Shown here: positions 34,311-43,130 of the stretch, piece after piece
How the letters are laid out: each line of letters starts with the position of its first letter
How positions within the stretch are numbered: the first letter of the stretch is position 1
Assembly: GCF_001402875.1 (NCBI RefSeq)
Contig: NZ_CP012946.1
Coordinates: 3,326,001 to 3,390,000, forward strand
Length of the DNA stretch: 64,000 bases
Source: Blastochloris viridis
Lineage (GTDB): Bacteria; Pseudomonadota; Alphaproteobacteria; Rhizobiales; Xanthobacteraceae
Reading direction: 5' to 3'
Position numbers and translations under genes: made by a program
The notes under the pieces: generated by a model
What the model was told of the DNA's origin: nothing
What the model saw: only the letters and a program-made list of their open reading frames with translations
Databases searched by the model: none

Positions 34311-34847
34311 TCAAAAGCTGTCGGGGCCGCGCGAGATCGCCGCGATGCCGGTGCGCGACACCTCGGCAAGGCCGACCGCGGTCATCAGCCGGATGAAGCG
34401 CTCGATGTCCTCGCTGGCGCCGGTGAGCTCGAACACGAAGGAGGTCAGCGTCGCATCCAGCGTCCGCGCCCCGAACGCGGCCGCCAGCCGCAGCGCCTCG
34501 ACGCGCTGCTCGCCGCGGCCGACCACCTTGACCAGTGCCATTTCGCGCTCGATGGCGTCGCTGGTCAGCGTGAGATCGACGACGCGGTGCACCGGCACCA
34601 GCCGCTCGAGCTGGTTCTTGATCTGCTCGATCACCTGGGCGGTGCCGGCGGTGACGATGGTGATGCGCGAGATGTGCTTCTCGTGCTCGGTCTCCGACAC
34701 CGTCAGGCTTTCGATGTTGTAGCCGCGGCCGGAGAACAGGCCGGAGATGCGGGCGAGCACGCCCGGCTCGTTGTCGACGATCACCGCCAGGGTATGGCGG
34801 CTGGTCGGCTCGCTGCGGGTCTGCACCGGATAATGGGTCTGGTTCAT
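34311..34847 (-). CDS. ilvH: Acetolactate synthase small (regulatory) subunit
   Basis: 178 residues. N-terminal ACT domain HTLAVIVDNEPGVLARISGL followed by FSGRGYNIESLTVSETE; second regulatory domain with VHRVVDLT and TLTSFVFELTGASEDIERFI. It confers valine feedback control on the catalytic subunit. It starts 100 bp after the large-subunit gene. Confidence 0.96.
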   Translation of the reverse strand: MNQTHYPVQTRSEPTSRHTLAVIVDNEPGVLARISGLFSGRGYNIESLTVSETEHEKHISRITIVTAGTAQVIEQIKNQLERLVPVHRVVDLTLTSDAIEREMALVKVVGRGEQRVEALRLAAAFGARTLDATLTSFVFELTGASEDIERFIRLMTAVGLAEVSRTGIAAISRGPDSF

Positions 34848-34947
34848 GATGAAACTCGGCGTCGAATATCGTTCGGGGCCGGCGCGAGGCCGGCATGACG
34901 GCGGAAGCGGCCGCCGGCCCAGGGCCGGGCAGCCGCAGCAAGAGGCA

Positions 34948-36708
34948 TCAGACCAGCATCTTGCCCTTGTCGTCGATGATAGAGCCGATGTCCTTCACGG
35001 CGTCGCCGAGGATCATGTCGTTGTGCGCCTTGCCCGACGGGATCATCGGGAAGCAGTTCTCGGCGGGGTCGACGATGCAGTCGAACAGCACCGGCCCATT
35101 GAAGTTGATCATATCCAGGATCGCAGCGTCGAGTTCGTCCGGCTTGTCGCAGCGGATACCGCGAGCATGATAAGCCTCGGCCAGCTTGACGAAATCCGGC
35201 AGGCCTTCCGAATAGGTTTCAGAATAGCGGCCGCCGTGCAGCAATTCCTGCCACTGCCGCACCATGCCCATATACTGGTTGTTGAGGATGAACACCTTGA
35301 CCGGCAGGTTGTACTGCGCGATCGTCGACATCTCCTGCATGGTCATCTGGATCGAGGCTTCGCCGGCGACGTCGATCACCAGCGCACCGGGGTGGGCGAC
35401 CTGCGCTCCCACCGCCGCTGGCAGGCCGTAGCCCATGGTGCCGAGGCCGCCGGACGTCAGCCAGCGGTTGGGGTCCTCGAACTTGAGGAACTGCGCCGCC
35501 CACATCTGGTGCTGACCGACCTCGGTGGTGAAGTAGACGTCCTTGCCCTTGGTCAGCTCATAGAGCCGCTGCAGCGCGTACTGCGGCTTGATGAGGTCCT
35601 GCGTCGGCCGATAGGCAAGACAATCACGCTTGCGCCAGGTGTCGATCTGGTCCCACCAGCCCTTGAGCGCCGTCTTGTCGGCAGAGGCGTTCGAGGCGCG
35701 CCACAGCCGCACCATGTCCTCCAGCACGTGGGCGCAATCGCCGATGATGGCGAGGTCGACCTTGACGTTCTTGTTGATCGAGGACGGATCGATGTCGATG
35801 TGGATCTTCGTCGAGCCCGGCGCAAAGGCGTCGAGGCGGCCGGTCACGCGGTCGTCGAAGCGGGCACCGATCGCGACGATCAGGTCGCTATCGTGCATGG
35901 CGAGGTTGGCCTCGTAGGTGCCGTGCATGCCCAGCATGCCGAGCCACTGCCGGTCGGACGCCGGGTAGGCGCCAAGGCCCATCAGGGTCGAGGTGATCGG
36001 GAAGCCGGTGGTGCGCACCAGTTCGCGCAGCAGCGCAGAGGCTTCCGTTCCCGAATTGATGACGCCGCCGCCGGTGTAGAACACCGGCCGCTTGGCCGTC
36101 TTCATCATCTCGATGGCGGCCTTGATCTTGGACATCTCGCCCTTGACCTGGGGACGATAGGTCTTGTGCTGGTTGCTGGTCGGCCGCGAATAGCTGCCGG
36201 TGGCGAACTGCAGGTCCTTGGGAATATCGACCACCACCGGGCCGGGCCGGCCGGCGGCGGCAACGTAGAACGCCTCGTGCAGGATGCGCGGCAGGTCGTT
36301 GATCGACTTCACCAGATAGTTGTGCTTGGTGCAGTGCCGGGTGATGCCAACGGTATCGCACTCCTGGAACGCATCCGAGCCGATCAGATGGGTGGGCACC
36401 TGCCCGGTGATGCACACCACCGGGATTGAGTCCATCATGGCGTCGGCAAGCCCGGTCACCGCGTTGGTCGAACCGGGCCCGGAGGTGACCAGCACCGCGC
36501 CGACCTTGCCGGTGGAGCGGGCGAAGCCCTCGGCGGCGTGCACGGCAGCCTGCTCGTGGCGGACCAGGATGTGCTTCACCTTGTCGGTGTGGAACAGCGC
36601 GTCATAGATCGGCAGCACGGCACCGCCGGGATAGCCGAAAATGTGGCTGACGCCCTGGTCGATCAGAGCCTGGACCACCATCTCGGCTCCGGTCATCTCG
36701 CGAGTCAT
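34948..36708 (-). CDS. ilvI: Acetolactate synthase large (catalytic) subunit
   Basis: 586 residues. ThDP-dependent enzyme: N-terminal GAEMVVQALIDQGVSHIFGY and PGGAVLPIYDAL, catalytic Glu region VRHEQAAVHAAEGFARSTG, FAD-associated middle domain, and ThDP motif GDCAHVLEDM upstream of the C-terminal domain with LTSGGLGTMGYGLPAAVGA and DVAGEASIQMTMQEMSTI, then NNQYMGMVRQWQE. The sequence reads GEASIQM where most members have GDGSFQM, a conservative variant. ATG at 36708 is chosen; ATG 36729 is an alternative. Expression is likely controlled by the attenuator upstream. Confidence 0.95.
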   Translation of the reverse strand: MTREMTGAEMVVQALIDQGVSHIFGYPGGAVLPIYDALFHTDKVKHILVRHEQAAVHAAEGFARSTGKVGAVLVTSGPGSTNAVTGLADAMMDSIPVVCITGQVPTHLIGSDAFQECDTVGITRHCTKHNYLVKSINDLPRILHEAFYVAAAGRPGPVVVDIPKDLQFATGSYSRPTSNQHKTYRPQVKGEMSKIKAAIEMMKTAKRPVFYTGGGVINSGTEASALLRELVRTTGFPITSTLMGLGAYPASDRQWLGMLGMHGTYEANLAMHDSDLIVAIGARFDDRVTGRLDAFAPGSTKIHIDIDPSSINKNVKVDLAIIGDCAHVLEDMVRLWRASNASADKTALKGWWDQIDTWRKRDCLAYRPTQDLIKPQYALQRLYELTKGKDVYFTTEVGQHQMWAAQFLKFEDPNRWLTSGGLGTMGYGLPAAVGAQVAHPGALVIDVAGEASIQMTMQEMSTIAQYNLPVKVFILNNQYMGMVRQWQELLHGGRYSETYSEGLPDFVKLAEAYHARGIRCDKPDELDAAILDMINFNGPVLFDCIVDPAENCFPMIPSGKAHNDMILGDAVKDIGSIIDDKGKMLV

Positions 36709-36765
36709 GGGCTTTGTCCTTGGTTTCATCCTGCGAATGGGTCGGAGGGGTGTCGTTCGGGCAAC

Positions 36766-36787
36766 AAAAAGGCCCCTAGAAGGGGCC
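36766..36787 (-). terminator. Transcription attenuator of the ilv operon
   Basis: On the minus strand, GGCCCC-TTCTA-GGGGCC followed by TTTTT forms a textbook rho-independent terminator between the leader peptide stop (36814) and the ilvI start (36708). Arms: 36771-36776 and 36782-36787; U-tract from 36766-36770. Confidence 0.85.
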
Positions 36788-36813
36788 CCATGCGCCATCG
36801 GTCGGAGGGCGGA

Positions 36814-36867
36814 TCAGGTCCGCTCCGGCGATGGCGCCCCACATACGATAAGGAAATTGCGCAGCAT
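36814..36867 (-). CDS. ilv operon leader peptide
   Basis: 17-residue ORF, MLRNFLIVCGAPSPERT, with Shine-Dalgarno AGGAG. It contains Leu, Leu, Ile and Val in a run of seven residues (LRNFLIV), the end-product amino acids of the operon. The terminator hairpin follows 26 nt after the stop codon. Ribosome stalling at these codons would favour an antiterminator. It is the expected arrangement for ilv attenuation. Confidence 0.8.
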   Translation of the reverse strand: MLRNFLIVCGAPSPERT

Positions 36868-37065
36868 ACGCCGCTCCTGATGAAAAGTTGCGCGGAACCT
36901 AATCGCCTTCGCAACGGTCGTCAAGCCGCTCGCAACCGCATGAATCCCGCTGCAACCGTCCCGGAACGCCGGGTTCGAGGCGGCAGGCGACCATGAGGCC
37001 GGCGATCTCCGTATGTGCTCGGACATGAACGATGCGGCGGCCGCGCCAGTTATGTGCAGGGCGCC

Positions 37066-37130
37066 GGCGAGCTGCTCAGGGCTTTGCGAGCGCGGCGAGC
37101 TGCTCAGGGCTTTGCGAGCGCGGCGAGCTG
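37066..37130. repeat. Tandem repeat, 28-bp unit, about 2.3 copies
   Basis: The unit begins GGCGAGCTGCTCAGGGCTTT and ends GCGAGCGC; copies at 37066-37093 and 37094-37121 are identical, with a 9-bp start of a third. It lies in the gene-free stretch 36868-37258 upstream of the ilv leader. I see no other feature in that stretch besides the presumed ilv promoter. Confidence 0.75.
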
Positions 37131-37258
37131 CCGCCCTATGCCCAGCTTTCGGCCGGGAGCCCAATGCCTTCGTCCATCACGTCGCGGGCATCGCCCGCTC
37201 CGCCGACATCGACCAAGTCAGCTGCGGCGCCGACGATTCGCCGTCTGGCGCTGCGAGG

Positions 37259-37462
37259 TCAGCCACCGCTGTTGTTCTGGCCGAACGACCGCGCCGCCGG
37301 CCGCTCGACCGTGGCCGACCACAACCCGGTGAGAACGTCCCAGTTCACGATCATCGGCCGCGCCACCGCCCGGGCCTCGCGGCCGAAATTGACGTTGTCG
37401 TGGACGTAGGCCGCCCCGATCGTGAGTATCACGCCGAAAATCACGCCGATCAGAAACCGCAT
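37259..37462 (-). CDS. Small membrane protein of unknown function
   Basis: 67 residues. N-terminal membrane anchor MRFLIGVIFGVILTIGAAYV followed by HDNVNFGREARAVARPMIVNWDV, a short soluble tail ending SFGQNNSGG. Similar small proteins (anchor plus a PMVNWDVV-like segment) occur in Bradyrhizobium relatives as I recall. ATG at 37462 has GGAG at 6-nt spacing. No function known. Confidence 0.7.
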   Translation of the reverse strand: MRFLIGVIFGVILTIGAAYVHDNVNFGREARAVARPMIVNWDVLTGLWSATVERPAARSFGQNNSGG

Positions 37463-37527
37463 CGCGTTGCTCCATCCGGTCACGCCGGGTGTTGCGTTGC
37501 CCCTAAAGTAACCGCCGAGCTGGCGTT

Positions 37528-37645
37528 TCGGTTCCGACGCCAATTACGCGAAATCCCGCCGATCCGTCGAAAACTTCCTTTCCGATCAACGATTTTTTCG
37601 CGAGGGTGTTGCGGTTCCCGACGGGATCGTTCCGAAGCCGTATCA
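37528..37645 (-). repeat. Structured intergenic repeat family, inverted copy
   Basis: The complement of this stretch reads CGGCTTCGGAACGATCCCGT...GGAACC, then CGCGAAAAAATCG...GGAAGTTTTCGACG, matching in order the first and second hairpins of the other copies. It abuts the miaA stop codon, as other copies abut gene ends. Confidence 0.65.
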
Positions 37646-38560
37646 GCCCCGCCCGAGCGCTGCGAGCACGACGGCCTCCGCGTCTGCCGGCGGCAGCGCC
37701 TGCCAGCCCGGCATCTGGTGGCGAAACCAGGTCGCCTGGCGCTTGGCGTAGGCGCGGGTGTCGGCCTTGCCGCGCGAGATGGCCTCATCCAGCGAGATTG
37801 TGCCGTCGAGATAGGCGATCAGCCCCGGCACGCCGTGGGCGCGCATCGCCGGCAGCAGCGGGTCGAGTCGGCGATCCTTGAGCCGGGCGACCTCCTCAAG
37901 CGCGCCCGCCGCCAGCATGGCGTCGAACCGGGCGTCGATCCGCGCCGTCAGCAACGCCCGCTCCGGCGCCAGGAACACGCCGAGGGTCGCGGCGGGATCG
38001 AGCCGCGGCCGCCGCGGCAGCGTCTGCCACACGGCGAGTGGGCGACCGGTCGCCGTCAGCACCTCCAGCGCGCGCAACACGCGCTGGCGGTCGTTCGGAC
38101 GCAATTTGCCGGCGGTGACCGGATCGCGCGCCGCCAGCAAAGCGTGAAGGTCCGGGCTGCTCAGCCCCTCGGCTTCCGCGCGCACCGTCGCCCGCACCGC
38201 CTCCGGCACCATCGGAATATCGGACAGCCCCTCCGTCAGCGCCTTGAAATAGAGTCCGGTGCCGCCGACCACGATCGGCAGCCGTCCGGCGGCGCGAACC
38301 TCGGCCACCGCGCGGGTGGCGTCCTCGACCCAGCGGCCGGCCGAGTAGTTCACCGCCGCATCGACATGGCCGTAGAGCAGGTGCGGCGCCTCGGCGGTCT
38401 CCGCCGCGCCCGGGCGGGCAGTGAGGATGTGCAAGTCGCGGTATACCTGCATCGAATCGGCATTGATGACGGTACCTTGGAGCCGCAACGCCAAGGACAG
38501 CGCCAAAGCTGACTTGCCGCTTGCGGTCGGACCTGCAATGAGCACCCCCTGCGCAGTCAA
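37643..38560 (-). CDS. miaA: tRNA dimethylallyltransferase
   Basis: About 305 residues. P-loop [31 protein letters not shown], the [10 protein letters not shown] segment, [12 protein letters not shown] and the C-terminal [10 protein letters not shown]. Adds dimethylallyl to A37 of tRNAs reading UNN codons. TTG at 38560 has AGGAG at 8-nt spacing; GTG at 38566 is in frame but has only 2-nt spacing, so the TTG is preferred. Divergent from serB. Confidence 0.95.
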   Translation of the reverse strand: MTAQGVLIAGPTASGKSALALSLALRLQGTVINADSMQVYRDLHILTARPGAAETAEAPHLLYGHVDAAVNYSAGRWVEDATRAVAEVRAAGRLPIVVGGTGLYFKALTEGLSDIPMVPEAVRATVRAEAEGLSSPDLHALLAARDPVTAGKLRPNDRQRVLRALEVLTATGRPLAVWQTLPRRPRLDPAATLGVFLAPERALLTARIDARFDAMLAAGALEEVARLKDRRLDPLLPAMRAHGVPGLIAYLDGTISLDEAISRGKADTRAYAKRQATWFRHQMPGWQALPPADAEAVVLAALGRG

Positions 38561-38753
38561 CGCCACGTCTCCTATTGGCCCGACACCGCCGGGCGAGGCA
38601 GGTTTTTCGAACACCGCCAGCGGATGGCGGACTCGAAATCCCGCAAGAGTTTGAAATATTTTATGTTTTCGTTCCTCGGACCTGCATCCGATCCATGCAA
38701 ACCCGCTTCGGCCCGTGGTAGCACGGGCCTTAACTGAGAGCACCGGACACGGC

Positions 38754-39650
38754 ATGGCATACGTCGCCACCTTGATCGCCAATCCCGCCACGCCGGTACT
38801 CGACGGCGCTCTGCTGGCTGCGGCCGCCGACGCCCTGCCCCACCCGGCCGCGCCGCTGTGGCTGGCGCCCGGCATCGCCGCCGACCTCGCGTTCGCGCGG
38901 CCAGATGCCAAGCTCGACGTCATCGCCGAGCGGCTGCGCGCGGCGCTGGGCGCGGCGGCGGTCGACGTCTGCGTGCAGCTGGCGGCCCAGCGCAAGAAGC
39001 GCCTGTTCGTCGCCGACATGGATTCGACCATGATCGGCCAGGAGTGCATCGACGAACTGGCGGACCTCGTCGGCTGCAAGGATCACGTCGCAGCGATCAC
39101 CGAGCGCGCCATGCGCGGTGAGATGGCGTTCGAGCCGGCGCTGCGCGAGCGGGTGGCGCTGCTGCGCGGCCTGCCCGCCGAGGTGGTGACGCAGGTGATC
39201 CAGGAGCGCATCACGCTCACGCCGGGCGGCCCGGCGCTGGTGCGCACCATGCGCAGCCACGGCGCCTATACCTGCCTGGTGTCCGGCGGCTTCACCGCCT
39301 TCACCGACCATATCGCCGCGATGGTCGGCTTCGACGAAGCCCATGCCAATCACCTCGACGTCGCGGATGGCAAGCTGACCGGCACGGTCGCTGAGCCGAT
39401 CGTCGGACGCGAGGCCAAGCTGGCGGCGCTGGTCGAACTCCGGACGCGGTTCGGGCTCGACCCGGCGGCGACGCTCGCGGTCGGCGACGGCGCCAACGAC
39501 CTCGACATGCTGCTGGAAGCCGGGCTCGGCGTCGCCTTCCACGCCAAGCCGCAGGTGGCCGCGTCCGCCCACGTCCGGCTCGACCACGGCGACCTCACCG
39601 CGCTGCTCTATATCCAGGGCTACCGGCGGGAGGAGTTCGTCGAGGGGTGA
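38754..39650 (+). CDS. serB: Phosphoserine phosphatase
   Basis: 298 residues. HAD superfamily: nucleophile motif [17 protein letters not shown], motif [11 protein letters not shown], motif III with EPIVGREAK and motif [19 protein letters not shown]. The N-terminal approximately 75 residues form the extra domain seen in alphaproteobacterial SerB. Dephosphorylates phosphoserine in serine synthesis. Confidence 0.96.
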   Translation: MAYVATLIANPATPVLDGALLAAAADALPHPAAPLWLAPGIAADLAFARPDAKLDVIAERLRAALGAAAVDVCVQLAAQRKKRLFVADMDSTMIGQECIDELADLVGCKDHVAAITERAMRGEMAFEPALRERVALLRGLPAEVVTQVIQERITLTPGGPALVRTMRSHGAYTCLVSGGFTAFTDHIAAMVGFDEAHANHLDVADGKLTGTVAEPIVGREAKLAALVELRTRFGLDPAATLAVGDGANDLDMLLEAGLGVAFHAKPQVAASAHVRLDHGDLTALLYIQGYRREEFVEG

Positions 39651-39668
39651 GCCGGCTCGCCACCCGTC

Positions 39669-39699
39669 GTTCCGGATAAGCGGCGGGACGATCCGGAAC
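39669..39699. terminator. Hairpin between convergent serB and pyk
   Basis: GTTCCGGAT...ATCCGGAAC, perfect 9-bp arms around 13 nt, in the 60-bp gap between the serB and pyk stop codons; likely a bidirectional terminator, though without a strong U-tract. Confidence 0.55.
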
Positions 39700-39710
39700 C
39701 CATGATCAAT

Positions 39711-41144
39711 CTATAGCCCAGCCGCGTCGGAGCCGACAAAGGCGATGCGCAGCATGTTGGTGGCGCCCGGAGTGCCGAGCGGCACGCCGGCAACCACGAT
39801 CACCCGCCGGCCGGGCTGGGTGAAACCGTCGGCAAAAGCGAGGCGGCAGGCCCGGCTCACCATGTCGTCGAGGTCGCGGGCGTCTTCGGCGACGATGGGG
39901 TGGACGCCCCAAACCAGCGCGAGGCGGCGTGCCGTCTCCCAGTCGCGCGAGATTGCCACGATGTGGGGCTTGGGCCGCTCGCGCCCGACCCGGAGCGCGG
40001 TGGCGCCGGATGAGGTCCAGCACACGATGGCATCCAGCGCCAGCGTCTCGCCGATCTCGCGGGCGCCGGCAGCGATGGCGTCGGCGCCGGTTGCCTCCGG
40101 CTCGGCGCGCTGGTTGCGCAGCAGCGTGTGGTAGTTGGGGTCGCGCTCGACCTGTTCGGCGATGCGGTTCATCTGCGCCACCGCCTCGACCGGGTACTTG
40201 CCCGCGGCGCTCTCCGCCGACAGCATGATGGCGTCAGCGCCCTCGAACACCGCGGTGGCGACGTCCGACACCTCGGCCCGGGTCGGCGAAGGAAACTCGA
40301 TCATCGATTCGAGCATCTGGGTCGCCACCACCACCGGCCGGCCGATGCGGCGGGCGTGGCGGGTGATCTGCTTCTGCAGCCCCGGCACCTGCTCCAGCGG
40401 CAGCTCGACGCCGAGGTCGCCGCGCGCCACCATCAGGGCGTCAGCGACCTCCATGATTTCGTGCAGCCGGGCGATCGCCTGCGGCTTCTCGATCTTGGCC
40501 AGCACCTTGGCGCGACCGCGCGCAACCTTCAGCACCTCGGCGACGTCCTCCGGCTTCTGCACGAAGGACAGCGCAATCCAGTCGACGCCGGCGTCGAGCG
40601 CCGCCTCGAGGTCGGTGCGGTCCTTTTCGGTCAGCGCAGAGAACGGGATGGTGGTGTCGGGCAGGCTGACGCCCTTGCGATTGGAAATGGTGCCGCCGAT
40701 CTCGACACGGGTCAGCGTCCGGCCGGGGCTCACCGCCTCCACCACCAGCCGCAGCCGGCCGTCGTCGACCAACAGCCGGTGTCCGGGCTCAAGCGCCTGA
40801 AGAATCTCGGGGTGCGGCAGGCACACCCGCATGGCATCGCCCGGCGTCTTGTCGTCGTCGAGCATGAAACGGTCACCGACCGCAAGCTGGACCTTGCCGG
40901 CGGCGAAGGCGCCGACCCTGAGCTTGGGGCCTTGAAGGTCGACCAGGATGCCGATCGGCCGGTTGAACTCGGCCTCAACCTCGCGAATGATCGTCACGAA
41001 GCGGCGCATGCCGGCCACCGGCGTGTGGCTCATATTGATGCGAAAGACGTCGGCGCCCGCTTCGAACAGCCGCGCGATGACGTCCTTCTCGCTCGACGCC
41101 GGACCCAGCGTGGCGACGATCTTTGTGCGGCGTTGCCGTCTCAT
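39711..41144 (-). CDS. pyk: Pyruvate kinase
   Basis: 477 residues. TKIVATLGPASS start, RINMSHT, ILVDLQGPKLRVG, the active-site KIEKPQAIARL, MVARGDLGVELPLEQVP, ATQMLESMIEFPSPTRAEVSD (split here by the family signature), and AESAAGKYPVEAV. Converts PEP and ADP to pyruvate and ATP. It follows the DUF1036 gene with no gap, a pairing found in Rhizobiales. Confidence 0.97.
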   Translation of the reverse strand: MRRQRRTKIVATLGPASSEKDVIARLFEAGADVFRINMSHTPVAGMRRFVTIIREVEAEFNRPIGILVDLQGPKLRVGAFAAGKVQLAVGDRFMLDDDKTPGDAMRVCLPHPEILQALEPGHRLLVDDGRLRLVVEAVSPGRTLTRVEIGGTISNRKGVSLPDTTIPFSALTEKDRTDLEAALDAGVDWIALSFVQKPEDVAEVLKVARGRAKVLAKIEKPQAIARLHEIMEVADALMVARGDLGVELPLEQVPGLQKQITRHARRIGRPVVVATQMLESMIEFPSPTRAEVSDVATAVFEGADAIMLSAESAAGKYPVEAVAQMNRIAEQVERDPNYHTLLRNQRAEPEATGADAIAAGAREIGETLALDAIVCWTSSGATALRVGRERPKPHIVAISRDWETARRLALVWGVHPIVAEDARDLDDMVSRACRLAFADGFTQPGRRVIVVAGVPLGTPGATNMLRIAFVGSDAAGL

Positions 41145-41145
41145 A

Positions 41146-41631
41146 TCAGCGGGTGGGGGTCTGACCGGTCAATAGGGGGCTACTCTGCATCGCATCTGTG
41201 AGCTGAACCGTCCAGCTTTTTTGTTCATTGGTGTCCACCTCAAAGAAACCGGTGCGGTCGTAGCCGCGGGCAAGGCAATCCTCGATACCGCGAATTGTAA
41301 ACTCTTTGTCACGCGTACACATGAAAGCCTTGCCGGCCCATTCACCGCCGCGGTCATAATCTACGCCGTAGATGTAATAGAACCGCGCGACCAGCGGCCC
41401 CCGCATCAAGGTTTCGCAGCTGTTGGCGGCCAGATTCCACCAGCCCTCGGTGGTCCAGCGATCGCCTTCCTTGTAGCCGACGGCAAGGCCGATGCGGCTC
41501 CCGGTCTTGTTGCAGACGCGAAAGTCGGCCCACGCCGAAGGCGACGTTGCCAACGAGCCCGCCGCCACGACGACGGTCAGGACGATGGCGGCGCGAACGC
41601 GACGACGAAAACACCAGATGCGGTCAGCCAT
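41146..41631 (-). CDS. DUF1036 secreted protein
   Basis: 161 residues from ATG 41631 (a GTG at 41649 is an alternative). Signal peptide with hydrophobic core AAIVLTVVVAAGSLA and cleavage after SAWA. The mature part FRVCNKTGSRIGLAVGYKEG, WTTEGWWNLAANSCETLM, ARFYYIYGVDY is the DUF1036 signature. The Cys content suggests disulfides. Function unknown. It ends 1 bp before the pyk start, so the two are co-transcribed. Confidence 0.9.
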   Translation of the reverse strand: MADRIWCFRRRVRAAIVLTVVVAAGSLATSPSAWADFRVCNKTGSRIGLAVGYKEGDRWTTEGWWNLAANSCETLMRGPLVARFYYIYGVDYDRGGEWAGKAFMCTRDKEFTIRGIEDCLARGYDRTGFFEVDTNEQKSWTVQLTDAMQSSPLLTGQTPTR

Positions 41632-41698
41632 GACCTTCGCAGCAAACACCGAACCGTGAGCGCGCCCGCCGATCCGACGGCATTTGGGCGAGCGTCTA

Positions 41699-41823
41699 AT
41701 ACGGTTTCCGGATGATCATTTCGTGATCCCGGAAACCACCTCGCTGAAAAACCCCCGATCAGGAAAGGGATATTTCAGCAACCGAACTACGAAACCCCGG
41801 CCGACTCGCCGAGGATTTCGTGT
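41699..41823 (+). repeat. Structured intergenic repeat family, full copy
   Basis: Hairpin A: GTTTCCGG ATGATC...GATC CCGGAAAC. Hairpin B: GCTGAAA...TTTCAGC, where both arms differ from the usual CGCCGAAA/TTTCGGCG yet still pair, i.e. compensatory change. A third segment runs ACGAAACCCCGGCC...ATTTCGTGT. Confidence 0.75.
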
Positions 41824-41841
41824 AAGCTATTCGTTTAACGT

Positions 41842-41878
41842 ATTTTTCCGCAAAAAAGCTCCCGTTTTGCGGAAAATG
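41842..41878. repeat. Rhizobiales-type palindrome adjoining the structured repeat
   Basis: TTTTTCCGCAAAA...TTTTGCGGAAAA followed by TGCTC, the same class as the element at 13028-13072. It lies 18 bp after a structured repeat copy, in the 431-bp gap between the DUF1036 and LapA-like genes. Nothing else is recognised in the rest of that gap. Confidence 0.55.
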
Positions 41879-42062
41879 CTCCTGCGGCGCCAGCCCGGCG
41901 CGAACATCCAACCGCGAGCGCAGACACAACGCGGCGAACGTGGCCAGGGCAGGGCAATGGCGGGGGACACCGAACCGATCACGGCCATTTCAGCGGCCCT
42001 GTCCACGGTCGGAGCGGCCCGCAAAACCGCCCGCGAGAACGTGAAGACGGCCGGGCGTTGGA

Positions 42063-42428
42063 TCAGGCGGCGCTGCGACGAGGCCGCGGCAGCGCCGCTG
42101 GCACGGCCTCCCCGGACGGCGAAGCAGCGGTGCGCAGGCGCTCGATCTCAGCCTGCGTCACAGGCGCCTGGACCCGCCCGCGCTTGCCGGCGCCGCGCCG
42201 GCGCCCGGTGGACCACCAGCTCGCGACCCCGCCCAGGATCACGCCCAGCACCAGCGTGGCGAACACGATGAGGTAGAGCGGCACCGACCAAGAATAGGCG
42301 GCCTCGGCCGGGCTGCCGGCGAAGGGATCGAGGATAAGCGTGACCGGCGCCCGGTTCGCAACTGCCAGAACCACGAGCGCGATGCCAATCGGCAAGCCGA
42401 CGATAAGAAACACTAGCTTTTTAAGCAC
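42063..42428 (-). CDS. LapA-domain (DUF1049) membrane protein
   Basis: 121 residues, two transmembrane helices (LVFLIVGLPIGIALVVLAVA and VPLYLIVFATLVLGVILGGV) separated by NRAPVTLILDPF, the pattern of LapA/YciS-type proteins, then a basic coiled tail (QAEIERLRTAA). In other bacteria LapA/B act in lipopolysaccharide assembly control; that role here is by analogy. ihfB lies upstream on the same strand, as in other proteobacteria (ihfB-lapA). Confidence 0.87.
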   Translation of the reverse strand: MLKKLVFLIVGLPIGIALVVLAVANRAPVTLILDPFAGSPAEAAYSWSVPLYLIVFATLVLGVILGGVASWWSTGRRRGAGKRGRVQAPVTQAEIERLRTAASPSGEAVPAALPRPRRSAA

Positions 42429-42473
42429 CGGAACCTCCCCGCAGCGGCGAAAGCCTCATTCGGCCTGACCCAT

Positions 42474-42592
42474 CATACGGTTTCCGGATGATCGCGCGTG
42501 ATCCCGGAAACAACCTCGCCGAACCCCCTGATCGGAAAGGGAGCTTCCGGCGACCGGCATACGAACCCCCGGCCCGATCGGGCGGATGTCGT
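42474..42592 (+). repeat. Structured intergenic repeat family, full copy
   Basis: Hairpin A GTTTCCGG...CCGGAAAC (42480-42511) and hairpin B CGCCGAA...TTCCGGCG (about 42517-42552), followed by the third CCCCCGGCCCGATCGGGCGG stem. Lies between ihfB and the lapA-like gene. Confidence 0.75.
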
Positions 42593-42807
42593 CTCAAGCC
42601 TTCTGCCCTCGAACTCCGACTGTCTGTTCGCGGCAGCAACCGATACCGGCAACCGCGAACGTCGCGTTGGAACATCGGCCGAGCGATCTGACCGGATCGA
42701 CGCTCCAAGCCTTGATTCGCCAAGCCCTGAATCGTCAAGTCTTATCTCAGACCTTATGACGCCGCCGCTCCTCCGCAAGAACGTCTGCGGCAGCTGCGGA
42801 AAACGCT

Positions 42808-43089
42808 CTAGTCGTCGTTCAGCCGGTCGCGCATTTCCTTGCCGGTCTTGAAGAACGGCACGAATTTCTCGCTCACCGGCACATGCTCGCCCGTTCGCGG
42901 GTTGCGCCCGACCCGAGCCGGGCGGGACTTCACCGAGAACGCGCCGAACCCACGCAACTCGACCCGGTCGCCGCGCGCCAAGGCTGCGGTCACCTCGTCA
43001 AGGATCGCGTTCACGATGGTCTCGACGTCACGCTGATAGAGGTGCGGGTTGGCCTCGGCAATTTTCTGGACGAGTTCGGATTTGATCAT
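42808..43089 (-). CDS. ihfB: Integration host factor beta subunit
   Basis: 93 residues of the DNABII family. It has [20 protein letters not shown], the family signature [21 protein letters not shown] with the intercalating Pro, and [17 protein letters not shown]. The N-terminal SELVQKIA and the length mark it as IHF-beta rather than HU. It bends DNA in promoters, recombination and replication. sppA lies upstream, as in other Rhizobiales. Confidence 0.95.
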   Translation of the reverse strand: MIKSELVQKIAEANPHLYQRDVETIVNAILDEVTAALARGDRVELRGFGAFSVKSRPARVGRNPRTGEHVPVSEKFVPFFKTGKEMRDRLNDD

Positions 43090-43130
43090 CGCGTCCTCCG
43101 ATACGCCTGAAAGAGCTTAAAGACCAACGC

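Noticed and set aside
34063..34941. 292-codon frame overlapping ilvH and the ilvH-ilvC gap
   Set aside because: Frame shadow of ilvH; the real gene at 34311-34847 has an ACT domain and normal length.
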